Shown here piece after piece: positions 29,340 to 41,196 of a DNA stretch of 64,000 nt. The notes under the pieces were generated by a model. The model saw only the letters and a list, made by a program, of their open reading frames with translations. It searched no databases and had not been told where the DNA came from. The stretch lies in contig JBBHKE010001258.1 in the NCBI GenBank assembly GCA_037447655.1, positions 514,327 through 578,326 of the forward strand. The letters run 5' to 3'. The stretch is from Zygnema cylindricum (Eukaryota > Streptophyta > Zygnematophyceae > Zygnematales > Zygnemataceae). Each line of letters opens with the position of its first letter. Positions within the stretch are counted from its first letter, which is position 1. Both the position numbers and the translations under genes were made by a program.

Positions 29340-32045
29340 AGCCGAGGAGATGGTAGCGGAGCTTAGGAGACTATGGCCCGATGCTGGCGGTTTCTTCGAG
29401 GTGATTAGAGGGCCTTTCATGCCAAGCATGAGGATCGAGTAGCGAGTGCTTCCTTCACACCACGCAATTTATCTGGGCATTCAGACGTCCCATCCTCTTA
29501 TCGTCGTCCCGTGCATTTGGTTCGTGTTGGTGAGCTCTCTCAAGCAGTTCGGGCCCTCCGGCCGTTTAATTTTGCTCATCAAGTCTGCTGCGACTGTTGA
29601 GATTTTCCGAGCTCAATCCCCCTCTATCCACACCTTCGAGTTGTGCGCGTGTTTTCTTTTGAATCGAGATGCTTTTATCAAAGCCCTTAGGACTTCTCCA
29701 CATCTTTCAGTAGGGGGTCCATCAAGCAATGTTTAAGAGTTATTTCGAGACATTTTGCCTCTAAAATCGGATACATCGGGTTTTGATATGTTTTTCTGAG
29801 TGTGCTCCCTTGTTGTCGGTGGCATTGTCCCATCTCGCATTTGTCATTTCCTCATAGCCTCCAGCCTTGAAGTAGTTGTCACCAAACCCAATGTGGAAAT
29901 CTGTTCTATTGCAGTGAGAGAGGTTGGCCCATGCCATCTGCATCCAGCTCCAGTCTGCCTTTCATAATTATTTCTTTCCTCATTAATTCGGAGTGGCGAT
30001 CTATGGGGTTGTGAGGTCATGGTCCATGCGATTCGAACTTTGTTGGATGTCCATCCGGATTGGTTAGTCCTCTAGGCCAATATTTCTAACGCTTTCAATA
30101 TAGAGGACCAGAATGTCATTTTTTCGAAATTTATGTCTACACCTTCTCTAATTGTCCAAATATTTCCTTTTGTGGGATCCTTTTATTCTTTGAGCAGCAT
30201 CTCTTTTTCCACTAATGGTGATTTGGTCACACTTTCCTCCAAAATTGGCACTCTTCAAGCCGACCCTCTTGAGGGGGCTTTGTTTTCCCTTGCTCATTAC
30301 ACCGCACTCCGCACTTCCGTTGCCGCTTTCCCTTCTTGCCTCTTTCCTTCAGTTGTAGACGATAAACACATTATTGGCCCTTTAGGCCAGGTTATACCAG
30401 CCAAAAACATTTTTTCAGACTTGTCACAAGTGGACGACCTTCCTAACCTTTTTGATCCCTTGCAAAGTGGCCTTTGCTCTTTTGACACGGTGTTTCCCCC
30501 ATCGACCCTCCTACCTTACTCGCACTTCCCCTCCCAGCCTTATGTTTGTGTCCTCTGTTTTTGCATTTGGTGATCACCTCATTTACGTCTTTCACACTTT
30601 GCTAGGTTGTGGGGCATTTCATTGCGAGTACGTGTAACTTGCCTTCATGCCTTTCTTCCTGTCCCGGCTGGCGGTTTGGGTTTATTATCAACAGCGCGTG
30701 TAACACCAGCTGCATATTTGAAAAATTAGTGTCTTGTTGCCTCCACTATTCTCTCTCGTTTTTTGGTTGGGGACAATCTTTGTCTTGCTCTTGTTGTTCC
30801 CCGTGTTTCGGACGTTGTGCCCTCCATCCAACGATCCCGTTTGGATGCGTCATGTTCTCAGCCTCCGATTTATATCGCGGAAATGTCTTTCCATTTCCCT
30901 ATTGTTACAACATCAGTTGCGCGTTTTTTAAATACATTTTTTATGAGGTTGTCGCCAACATTAAGACGAAGCTTCTCGAAGCGCTTCCTTATAATTCTTC
31001 GCGTGCACGCTTTCTCTCTTAAGTGGACCTGTTCCGAAGCTTGGTTATTGGCTACTCCTATTTTATCCACCTTCTGTTTCACGCCGGCTCAATTTACCGC
31101 GGCCCTTAGGTTTTGGCTTGGCCTCCCATTATCCACCTTTGCTTGGCTCTCTTGTTTGCTCGTGTGACCGAGTTCTCGATCCCGACGGCGTGCATTTGCT
31201 TCGTTGCTCCCACATGGGCGAGTTGATCTACGTGCATGACACTCGTAACACTATTGCGACCATCACTTCCGGAGGGGGGTTTTATGTTCGTCAGGAGGCT
31301 TCCCACATTATTCCCTAGCGTTAGATCGACAATGTATTACTTGATGGTATAAGTCGCATATTTGGTGACCTTGTTTTGGTGATCTTGTGGTGAACACTAC
31401 AATGGATACAATCGTCAATCTAGCAGCTCGACATGTTGGTGTGGCCGATTGTGACGCGGCTAGGAACAAAGAGCATGATTATGCCCACCGCGGTGTTATG
31501 GATGGCTTTATTTCGATGGCAGTTGAGATATTTGGTTGTGTGGGTGTGGTTTTGGAGGAGTTTCTCATCAGCACTCGTTCGAGCACTGGGAACCTATAAG
31601 CCCTTCTATTTTAGCCCTAGCCCTTTTGTTTCAGTCCTTCCTTCTTTTTATCGTCAACGTTTATCTATAGCCCTACAAATAGTGCAAGCTTCTATCCTCT
31701 TTCGATCGTCTATTGCGGTTATGGATCATCGTGTTTGGGACCTCCCTCCTCGTGCTCCTCCAAGATTGAAGGAGTTACGCGGTTGCCTTTCGTAGATTTT
31801 TGTTTTGTTGGGGTTTGGTTGAGTCATTATGGGTCTTTCCTTAGCTGTTTCGTTTGGTGTTTTGTGGCTTCCTTGGGTGGTTTCCTTTTACGTGTCATCT
31901 ATTTGTAATTTCGTTGTTTTTGCCTTGCTTCTCTTTTTTGTTTTTCTCCCCTACCTGTAGTTTTTCAGTTTTAGCATTGTTACCTCGTTTTGTCCCCATG
32001 GACTCAGATGGTTAACCATCACAATCTCTAATAAAGTCAGCATAT
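29340..32045 (+). mobile_element. Second copy of the restriction-like-endonuclease retrotransposon, 5' truncated and decayed
   Basis: Plus-strand relative of 7345-10684, entering at text corresponding to about 10200 of that copy, so the zinc-finger region is missing. Recognisable pieces, with frameshifts and stops: DAFIKALRTSPHL (29665), a reverse transcriptase remnant with VVDDKHIIGP in place of VADDTDIIGP (30345), the Cys/His cluster CSCDRVLDPDGVHLLRCSH (31155), and DYAHRGVMDGFISMAVEIFG (31480). The catalytic-motif substitutions and broken frames show it is dead. The 3' end shares GACTCAGATGGTTAACCATC with the other copies and ends in a T-rich tail. Confidence 0.85.
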
Positions 32046-32051
32046 TTTTTT

Positions 32052-32170
32052 AGTTTTTTTCCTTGCATTTGCTTCCTTTTTCTTCCCTTTGCTTCTTTTT
32101 GCTTCCTTTTGCTTCCCTATGCTTTCTTTTGATTCCCTTTGCCTCCTTTTGCCTCCCTTTGCCTCAATAG
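32052..32170 (+). repeat. TTTGCCTCC minisatellite, right part
   Basis: About ten units of TTTGCTTCC / TTTGCCTCC, matching the array left of the retrotransposon. Confidence 0.85.
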
Positions 32171-32519
32171 GTTTTTGGAAGAATGTTGGAAGACATTCTA
32201 TAATCGACTTTCGACGAACAGTCACGCATATCGGGTTCGCGTCAAAATCAGTCAATTCGGTTCATCTCGTTTTGCTCGTATCGTTCGTCTTGTTGATTGT
32301 CCATGTGATTTTATTTTGGTCTAAGTGAAACATGGAACCATTATTCAGGTCCAACACAAAGTCTCTATTTTATTTCTATTTTGTTCACGTGTTGTAGTTT
32401 GGGAGTGTTTGCATACATTTTTCGTGTTGTGTAACCTAATTGCTGATTGAGTTTCGTGTTTGGAGATCAAAAATTTAGAGAGAGAGAGAGAGATTCAAGT
32501 ACATGGAGACATACCCTTA

Positions 32520-34091
32520 CGGTATTTTCCCATGTGCAAAAGTAAGGGTATTTTTCTGTCGTTTTCCTGTAAAACTTAGCGTCGTACTGCCTAAGTTGCA
32601 ACTCTACGAAGGAATCGCAAATTTATAGAGTACAATTTGCGTCACCTTCGAACTTAAGATGTACGAAAATATGTCGTCTTGCGTTTTTTCGACCCAATGC
32701 CACGACAAAAACAAGTGTTGGGTATCGGGTAAATTCATATCGCGATAACTTCGATATTCGATATATCGAATATTGATTGAGCAGAATCCTCGATATATCG
32801 TACCGAGACCAACATAAATCATCGCGATATATAGTATTTTTTAAAATTTTAATTTTATATTTCTATATAATATGTAATTTTAGCGAAAAAGACAAATTGT
32901 CTGATACGCCACGTACGACATGATTTTTCTTCCGTGACTTAAAGGTAGACACCGCAAAATATAACCGACAAAAAAGTACTGATTCTGTAATTCATGTAAT
33001 TACTTATTTGGGGTATGGTTACATCAGGAGGTTTGTGTAATAGTACGGACATCAAAATTTATGTATTACAGAGGCCTAGGTTACATCGTGTATCGTCTGT
33101 AAACAAGTTTTTACATACGTGTTTTGACTTGAGTGGTTCCTTGCAATTTGACGATCAAATCTCTAAAATCATCAAAGATTTGAATACCGACCATTTTCGT
33201 ATGGATATCCGTACTTGCGTATTATGTACGTGTACTTCGCAAGTGTACCGCGTCAATGTACCTCAAAGATCTTCTTCACTCTGCTGGCTTTCAGGAAAAA
33301 ACCGTATTTCTTTTCGGCAAAGATTTTACGGTCACCTTGTCCCGAAGGCACGTGACTTTGGAGACCTGTGAAAATCTTTATTTTTTATTTTTTTAATGCC
33401 TCGATATATTGGTGATACGATGTATCGCGATATTTTGATTTTCGATATATCGAGTATCGGGTACCTGAACTTCGATATATATCGAATATCGGCAAGAGGT
33501 CCCCGATACCCAACACTACAAAAAACGTCATCTTCAAATTTATAACAAGTAATTTTTGATAAACAAGTAGAAACACATGTTCACACGTGCCGTAATTTTC
33601 AAGAAAAATCAAAAGATTTCTAGCGACAAAGAAAAGTACAGAATTCACTATGTTCTGGACGCGGTCCGTTTGCATTCATTACCACAACAAAAAGTACACA
33701 ATTTGTTTTGCTTTGTCCGTTTTCGCCCGGAACGATTTTTTTTTCTGCAGGGATCTTGAAATTTTGATGCCATTTCACGTCGAGCGGAAAGGCGACGCAA
33801 AGGCAAAGCACATCTTCTTCAAATTGTGGAACGGCACAAGGCTGTAAGGCGGTACGTCTCCAATGCCACGGTAAAATATGCAACGTCACAAGCAGTTCCA
33901 AAAAATAACGTGCGAAAACACAAATTGTAGACGTTGACAACCGTCACAGGTATTGTCGACGCATACAATAATCACAAACGTAAGTTATGATTTTGTTCTT
34001 ACGCATAGGGACACTTGAAAACCGGGTCTGGCGGATCCGCGCTAAAATACAAAGTAAGTTCGCTAAGTTACAAGTACACGGGTACATACCC
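32520..34091. mobile_element. PIF/Harbinger-like element with a nested insertion
   Basis: Left end CGGTATTTTCCCATGTG, right end CACGGGTACATACCC; TTA lies outside each end (32517-32519, 34092-34094). The subterminal words CTGTCGTTTTCCTGTAAAAC and CATAGGGACACTT resemble the other family members. The palindrome-rich element at 32714-33517 is inserted inside. The right TTA is shared with the next element, so the two sit head to tail. Confidence 0.6.
32714..33517. mobile_element. Palindrome-rich TIR element (AGTGTTGGGTATCG family), nested
   Basis: Ends AGTGTTGGGTATCGGG and CCCCGATACCCAACACT, with CGATATTCGATATATCG-type palindromes next to both. The 804-bp interior differs from the copy at 6836-7278 and has no convincing coding region. 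Flanking ACAAAA on both sides may be part of a target duplication but is not exact. Confidence 0.75.
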
Positions 34092-34094
34092 TTA

Positions 34095-35036
34095 GGGGGT
34101 GTCCCCATGTAATCGGTACTTCGATAAAGTATTTTGGATTGTAGTGAAGATTCTCCGTACTACTTTGAAGAGCATCCCAATGTGGGAAAATGAAATCGAA
34201 ACTTTTACATGTGACTGTTGTAGACGTAGGTACATCTTGTGACGATTGAAGGCGACTACGAAACTTTCGAGGATTAGTGACGCCAACAAAAACAGCGACA
34301 ATGGTAGACGTCTAGATTTTTGTGAAATTGTAGACTTTTAGGGTTTGGTGACATTATGATGTCACACTCACTCGTGACAACGTCGATGTCAGTGATTCAA
34401 GAACTTTCCGCCATGGTTTCTTGATTTCGTTTTTTTACTTTTTTCACTCGATTTGCCATTAAAAAATAATTTAAAATTGTCAAAAAAATAGAAATCAGTT
34501 ATCTTTCATTTATATCAATATTGTCGTTTTTCATTATAAAAAGTGTTAGATGACAGCGATAGTGTGAGAGGGAGAGGGGAGCGGCGATGACGGCGCAAAA
34601 ATTTGAAAAGGACCCATGAATGAAAGTGGAGGTCCGAGACCCCTGCATTTTTTTCCGTACATGTGCGTGACGGACACGGAGAAAAATAGTGAGGACTCTC
34701 CTTTTCCCTAAAAATTTCCCGCTCGCGTGACGCGTGCGTGGGTCGTTTTTCATTCGCTGTTTGGGCTGTACTTTAACTAAAAACACCCCCTCGAGGTGAT
34801 TTTAAAAGAAGTTTTTTTTTGGGCTGGATTCTCTTGCCCAGGGGTTGAAAAGGGGAAAACGCCAAAATGCGTTCACATGACCACAAACACGCCGTACATT
34901 CAAAGTATGAATTGACGTTCACTATACTTTGGTAAAAACGATTTTCTCGTACGGCTGAAGTTTTTGTCAAAGTTCCCTTAATTTTAGGGCAAAAAGACAG
35001 AGAAAAGTAGATACTTTAAAACATGGGGACACCCCC
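34095..35036. mobile_element. PIF/Harbinger-like element with 16-bp perfect TIRs, TTA target duplication
   Basis: Left GGGGGTGTCCCCATGT, right ACATGGGGACACCCCC, and TTA at 34092-34094 and 35037-35039. Its interior is a reverse-orientation relative of 10688-11620 (for example TGTGACTGTTGTAGACGTAGG and CATGAATGAAAGTGGAGGTC). Cleanest family member for defining termini. No transposase. Confidence 0.88.
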
Positions 35037-35040
35037 TTAG

Positions 35041-36367
35041 TCCCGCTTTGCCTTGCACCACTGTGACTGTCGGATTTTAAAACAATGGTCCCGATGGATT
35101 TGGAGTCTGACCGTGGTTCTTTTGCAAAATCTGCAGGCTGGCCCGCTGTGGTCGCCCAATGGTTTACTGCCGCGTGTCGTTTAGCTGCTCCGAGCAGAAC
35201 CGCATTTTATGGTCCAATTGCAGCAAAATTTTGCAGTCCGCGTAGGTGAATTGCGGGTCTTCCTCGTCACGTCGATCTCCGTCATTTTTATCACCTCCAC
35301 TGAAACGCGCGACAGTTCAAATTGTGTCGTCGCCGATTCAAATCGTTCCGATTTGGTCGGCGTCAAATCCATCGTTGGCTAAAGGTACAATGGGACGACA
35401 GACCTGTCATTATATAATCATCCGTTGAATCCGTACTCTAACCGAGCTGTCACATTACATCATCCCGGTGTACTTTTGACCGTTAGTGTTAAGGACCTCT
35501 AACTCCATATGGGACCGTATATCATTTGCGATCTCATGGTGAGATTGAAAAATCTCCAACTTCTTCCTTCCCACTAAAGTATTTTATAAAATCGTACGGA
35601 TCTCGCCAAACACAAGATTTAGGTAAGATTCTCCGACAAGAAACCGAGCTGTCGCCTGTCACGCAGACAGTTTACTACGTATGGCGCCAAACCGTCACCT
35701 GTCACGCAGATGGTTAATTGCGTATGGCGCCAAATGTCACCTGTCATAATGGTACTGTATGTGTAGTTTATTTCATACGGCACCAATCACACCTCGCTCA
35801 GGAAGTTTAATGTGATTGGTCCTTAAACGGCACGTATCACGTAAAAGTTTGTGCGTACGGCACCCAATGCCACTATCGAACGCTTCTTCTCAAAAAAGCG
35901 CCTGTGATTCGTTGAGCCGTACCTCCACACTCTAAGCTACAGTAGTTCGTGGTCAGTGCGCGAAACAATCGGAATTGCATTGACTTCTGGTGGTTGTTCA
36001 GCCACCGAATCTGACGGTGCGCACACTCGTTGCTGCTAAAGTATGATTGTCTCTGCCACGTGTACTATCTGGTCCTTCATCGCGGCCATTCTGTCTTGGA
36101 ATCAGATTCTGCTACTATCACAAATGCCGCCCTGCGCGGCCTCGCTAACCACAAAGTACAGTGTTGTATGACTGGCATCACCAATTAATACCTTTTTGAA
36201 GCCACGTGGATTTCTGAGGTCCACTGAATTTAACTAACAAATCGTGACCCTAAACCAAGCTTCGATATTAAATGTTAGGAAGAAATCATATTACAACAGA
36301 AAGTACAAGTAAAACAGTTTGACTTTATTTTCAAAGGTTAGAATCTATAAAAAGAAATAAGAAATGG
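35041..36367. other. No gene recognised; degenerate repeats at 35655-35870
   Basis: No coding similarity found. From 35655 to 35870 a unit of about 45-50 bp (TGGCGCCAAACCGTCACCTG TCACGCAGA-like, with TATGGCGCCAAA) recurs three to four times with decay. The rest is unremarkable. Confidence 0.5.
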
Positions 36368-36440
36368 ATATTATTTAAAAAAGCGCGATGGTAATACCAT
36401 CAAAGTACAAAACATGATTGTCACTAAAAATAATTGATGA
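36368..36440 (-). mobile_element. 3'-end fragment of the same retrotransposon family
   Basis: TATTTAAAAAAGCGCGATGG then TAATACCATCAAAGTAC matches the 3' terminus of the copy at 7345 (TTAAAAAGCACGATGGTAAA). Only the last tens of bases are recognisable, consistent with severe 5' truncation during insertion. Confidence 0.5.
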
Positions 36441-36477
36441 CCAACAAAGCTAGAAGTCCAAAATCCTAAAGGACTAA

Positions 36478-37280
36478 GGGTATTTTCGCATGTAATCGAA
36501 ACTTAGTCTTGCTACTTTGTTTTTTAGCGAAGATTATCCGTACATCTTTCAGAGCATTCGGATGTAAACGCAAATAACTTGTCACTTAAAAAAGTGACTT
36601 ACGTACGAAGAATTGTGACAGATGAAATGGTACATAAAATGAGGCGAAACTTCCACTCGGCTTCAATTTTAGTCGTTTCTCCGCACGCTGTACAATTTTT
36701 GTGACTTCGTAATGTCCGTACGCCACATTGTCGACGTGTCGAAACCCTAAAATACCTTTCGCTGTCGCACAGAATTTGCGGTTTCGTTTTTCGTCTTCCC
36801 ACTTGCCGACAGGTGGCCAATACTTTTCATACGCCGTATGTGTGAAGACACGTGTTTTTGAGAGAGACGGCCCCTGTACGGAAATCAGCGCACGCAAAAC
36901 ATTACGCACAACCTGGAAAGGTGCATTGTGATTTGTTTTTGGTACTCAGCGCACAAAATTTGAAAAAACTTCCGACGCGTGCGAAAGAATCTGCCTATTC
37001 GCTTACCTTATTGGACTATATTTAAAATCACCTCGCGAGGTGATTTGATGAAAAGTTTGAACATGTGTTGAAAGGACGCGAAAGTGGATCGAAATGCGCT
37101 AAACGACAAATTGAATCGCGGTAGACGACAAATTACTGTACGTATAAAGTTTCAGGGTAACGCAACTTGTACCGTGGTAATTTCTATTTTTTGGTACGGC
37201 TGCGGATTTTCTCGTTTTTTTCTAAGTTATGGACGAAACGACAGAAAATAACTGTAACTTTAGCACATGCGAAAATACCC
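36478..37280. mobile_element. PIF/Harbinger-like element with 16-bp perfect TIRs, TAA target duplication
   Basis: Left GGGTATTTTCGCATGT, right ACATGCGAAAATACCC, with TAA at 36475-36477 and 37281-37283. It contains the perfect palindrome centred on CACCTCGCGAGGTG at 37025-37046 and the hairpin GTCACTTAAAAAAGTGAC near 36580. An inverted relative lies at 57443-58210. Confidence 0.88.
37025..37046. repeat. 22-bp perfect palindrome ATCACCTCGCGAGGTGAT (core)
   Basis: The sequence equals its own reverse complement over 22 bases. The same palindrome occurs at 56768-56789 and 57677-57698, always inside a PIF-like element, with degenerate halves in the copies at about 10908, 14390 and 34790. Confidence 0.9.
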
Positions 37281-37368
37281 TAATAACACAACAAAAGTGC
37301 TTTAAAAGCCTAAAAGAAAAGGAAGTACAGCAAGTACAACAAAACTAAACTATTGAAATACTACAAAC

Positions 37369-37855
37369 TACACCGCGAATCGTAATTAGAGTAAATTACT
37401 CTAATTCGGTCTCTCGAAATTTCGACTCTATCACATGAAATAGAGTACATGAATCTATTTTTTTCATTATTCTATTTCAGGTAAAGTTTAATTAGCGTTT
37501 TTTATTATAATATAGGTTCGTTTTAAATAGTATGGAGTACAGACGACCTCCGACCGTGCAAAATTGTACTTTATTAAGTAAACAAGTACAAATAATGATT
37601 TAATACAGGCCGTTATCATGTAACTGCGTTCTAACAAACCGCTTAGTGCAAACGTCATAGTGACGATAAACTGTACGTTTTGCCAAATTTTGTACGAATA
37701 CCTTATTTACAGTAGAGGATATTAGCGTGCCAAATTAGAGTAAACTTTATAGTTGAAACAGCTCTATCACATAAATTAGCGTTAATTACTCTGATTTCTT
37801 TTTTTAGTTTTTGTACTCTACTTTTTTCATTACTCTAATTACGATTCGCGGTGTA
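37369..37855. mobile_element. MITE, TACACCG family, 487 bp
   Basis: Perfect 26-bp TIRs starting TACACCGCGAATCGTAATTA and ending TAATTACGATTCGCGGTGTA. Nearly the same element occurs at 42142-42644. Terminal TA on both sides; no coding capacity. Confidence 0.88.
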
Positions 37856-38007
37856 CTGTACCGTAGACATTAAAGCCTCAAACCACGCCCAACTAAAGAT
37901 CAAAACTACGAATATCGTCTATATACATCGGGTGCGCAGGGCACCCCCCAATACATATATATTTCCCCAATTCCCTTTTAATGCCAAAAATGCAGTAGCC
38001 TTAATGG

Positions 38008-38228
38008 TACACCGCCCATCGTTACTACAGTATTGTATTGTAGTGTTAATGAAACATATTCTCTCCATGCACACTTGTTGGGTTGTCAATTCGTTGGTTG
38101 CCATTGGAAAGGCAAGATTCTCAACTTCCTATTTGCCTTCCCGGATTAAAAATCCGACAAGTGTGAACGGGAGAAAATATTTTAAGAGGCAAAAAAAAAC
38201 TTTAACATTAATATCAATGAGCGGTGTA
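38008..38228. mobile_element. MITE, TACACCG family, 221 bp
   Basis: Left end TACACCGCCCATCGTTACTA, right end ATATCAATGAGCGGTGTA; imperfect inverted repeats with terminal TA. Confidence 0.7.
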
Positions 38229-38271
38229 GTGTTCTGTATCAGGATTCTCTTATCTAAAATCGATATGCACC

Positions 38272-38858
38272 TACACCGTGAATCGCTATTAGTGTAAAAC
38301 TATAGTTAGTGTTATTAACTTTAATTTGGGTTTTTCGAGTTTCGGAAAAAAACCTTTTACTATAATTTATTCATAACTCTAATTTTCGTAAAGTTCGCCT
38401 ATAATTAATCTCTGATCAATAACTTTACACTAAAATAGGTACGAGTCAAAAGTTGACAAATAGTGTAGTTCACCATCGCATTTTTTTACTCTAATTTATT
38501 CAAAAATATAATTTTGGTTTTCTCCCTTATAATTAACGCACAATCAGTATGTTTACACTAAGATAATTACAATCTCGTTTTTCCTTTGTTTTGAGCTCAT
38601 TTTTACTTGCATTCGCGATTATTCTAACCCATGTTTCGTGATTGATCACTTCACAAAGTACCATTTTGTACGGACGGATACGTTCCGTACACAACTCTAT
38701 TTAAGATGACCATCAATTATAATTGTTAACGTTAATTAACCAGTAGCTTAATTAACGTAAAAAAATAATTAGTGTTATTAATTCTAATTAATGTTTTAAG
38801 GTGCAAATTCGGGGGCGTCGAATTAGCGTCAATAACGTTAATAGTGATTTAAAGTGCA
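38272..38858. mobile_element. Degenerate MITE, TACACCG family
   Basis: Clear left end TACACCGTGAATCGCTATTA. The right end is decayed (AACGTTAATAGTGATTTAAAGTGCA near 38835-38858). The interior is rich in TACTCTAATT/TTACACTAA words typical of the family. Confidence 0.5.
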
Positions 38859-40192
38859 GTTTGGACTTAACGATAATCGTTGTATCACACGGGCAATTAG
38901 AGCGATGAATTAATAGTATATCGCAATAAATTACATGGTCGATACCGTCCGCTACCTCGTCCAGGTTCGCGAATTCCTTTCAATGAGAGTTAGTTTATCT
39001 CTAACGGTAGACTAACCCGTGTTAAACTTGTATCCACCGGAGACCTTCCTACCCTTAAGACTCTACAAAGTTTTCAGTTTAGCATTTACTACTAACACCA
39101 GATAAGAGGACGTTTCACTCAAGCTCACACCTTACGTTGCGAGAGACCCCCACGTGGTTGTATTCATTAAGGTCTCACTTTCACCTTAATGAATGGTCGG
39201 GTATAGGTCACACTCTTGAGCGTCATCCATTTTTTTCAGCTAGTTAAGCTAACTGATTTGGCACGTCAATTATTTGTTACACATTCTTTAATGGATTTTG
39301 ACCTATATCAGTCGAAATCGTTTTAAAAGTTAACTTGGTGCAAATTTCGGCACCATATCCAACTTTCACTTTGTTTTTCATAACTAGTCTTATTTTACCA
39401 AAAATGGCCAACTTGCAACTTCCATTCAAACTCAGGGTTTCATTTAACAACCTCGGCGTATTACTTATTGAATTGAAACAATAGGTTTATCAGTTGGGCC
39501 AAATGCTCCTAATCAATATTGTTAAATCATAAAACCGAAGTACCTTCAATTATTTATATGAGACTTGAAAGAAGACCATATACTAAATGGTTTAATTAGT
39601 CTTTCACCCCTATACCGTTTTTAACAAGTATTTTACAAATCAGTACCGATACGAGCCTCCACAAGATTTTCCTTTAGCTTCGCATTTCTCATGTATTGTT
39701 CACATTCAGTCGAGTCTCGATATGTATGCTATAACTAAAGCGATGCACAAAATTTTAGGGTTTGTTAGATTTTGTCTTACAATGTAATAGTGTATACCCT
39801 TAAAAAATGAATCGCACGTAATTACAACATAGACATTTACTGCGACATGAGGGGTGTCCTCCAAACCACCTGATTTTTTTGCATCCGTATGAATGATTGC
39901 TAGCAGTTTATTTGATAAAGCATGTAGGGACGGTGACATTCAATAGTAAGTATAAAACTTTCAAGTAAGTTTGACAAAGTAGCATTCAATTTTATTTCTT
40001 TAGTGATTTTATTAGTGTTTTGAGTACTTATTTTTCATTTGATGGTTTTTTACTGTGGGTGTTAACTGTTTTTGTCGTGGTATGTAACCTGATTAATTGT
40101 AGGTTAGGGGTCAATTGTCAGTTTTAAAGTATAAAAGCTGGTCAACGTATATTTTGGAAGTTCATGTAACTGTTGAGGTCTTCGGGGTTAAG
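38859..40192. other. No recognisable gene or repeat
   Basis: About 1.3 kb between repeats with no convincing frame or element ends. The minus-strand frame at 39706-39939 is short and matches nothing I know. Confidence 0.5.
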
Positions 40193-41196
40193 TAGATTGC
40201 GAATCACTATTAATGTTAATGACACTAAGTTGACGCCCCCAATTTTTAACCCTCGAACCCAAAATAAAATTAAAACTTTTATTTGTTTTACGCTAGTATA
40301 GGAATAGTTAAATTAGCGTCATTTACTCTAACATAAACGATTTTTAAATAGTGTAATGTACGAAATGTTTCACTCCATACTAAAATTGTTGTTTTTTTAC
40401 ATATTAACATATATAATAAGTGTTAGATAACGACGTATATAAGAGAAAGTGAGTGGCGTTGCCATGGGAAAGCGTCCTCCTATTTGATACCTAGCAATAA
40501 AGATAGGAGAAAATCACACGAATCTATTCGCATTTGTTCAAACGTCATCTATGTGAACTTAACCATTAGCGGCTACACTATGGGAATGTGTATCCAAATT
40601 AGTGTTAAATGTATACATTAACGTTAGGCCTTTGAACCCATAATAAATATTTTGATACCCGAATGCTATATTTGTTTTTTCAAAATTTGAACACATGAAA
40701 TCCGCCCGCGTTATGCCACGCTCCTATCTTTTTACATGATATCCGATCTGCGTCTACGGAAAAAAAGTTAACCGAAATTCGATTTCTCGCGACAATCCGT
40801 ATCCGCCCGTACCCGAATATGTACAAAATGAATGGTGCATCTCCCTCATACCTTCCAGGATACCAAGAGTACAAAGTACAATAATGTTGTATAGTATGGA
40901 CACTACTATACTGTACATTTCTGTACTGTAGTAGAACGTACCTACGAAACCTTCAAATTTCTTCGTTTTTTGCTTACTCGGCCGGACCCGTTTTTTTTTC
41001 TTAAAAAAATCACCCGGCCGAATCTGGTCGGCCCCCAAAATTGTGCACCCGAATCCGTTCCAGATTCGACGTGGGCGGGCGGTGACGGATCGGGTGCGAA
41101 TTTGGGTACGTGATTGCGACCTCTGGATTTACTGTAATTACAGTTAGTGTTTCTTTACACTAATTAGTTATTAATAGGGATAGTGATTCATTGTGT
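40193..41196. mobile_element. Possible long, decayed MITE-like element
   Basis: TAGATTGCGAATCACTATTAAT at the left and AATAGGGATAGTGATTCATTGTGTA at the right resemble decayed family termini, and the interior has the phrase TTTTTAAATAGTGTAATGTACG. It includes the first of three local repeats. The pairing of these two ends is uncertain. Confidence 0.3.

Noticed and set aside
28938-29356. Leu/Pro/Phe-rich frames resembling membrane proteins
   Set aside because: They are the TTTGCCTCC minisatellite read in three frames; all three are open and equivalent, so not coding.
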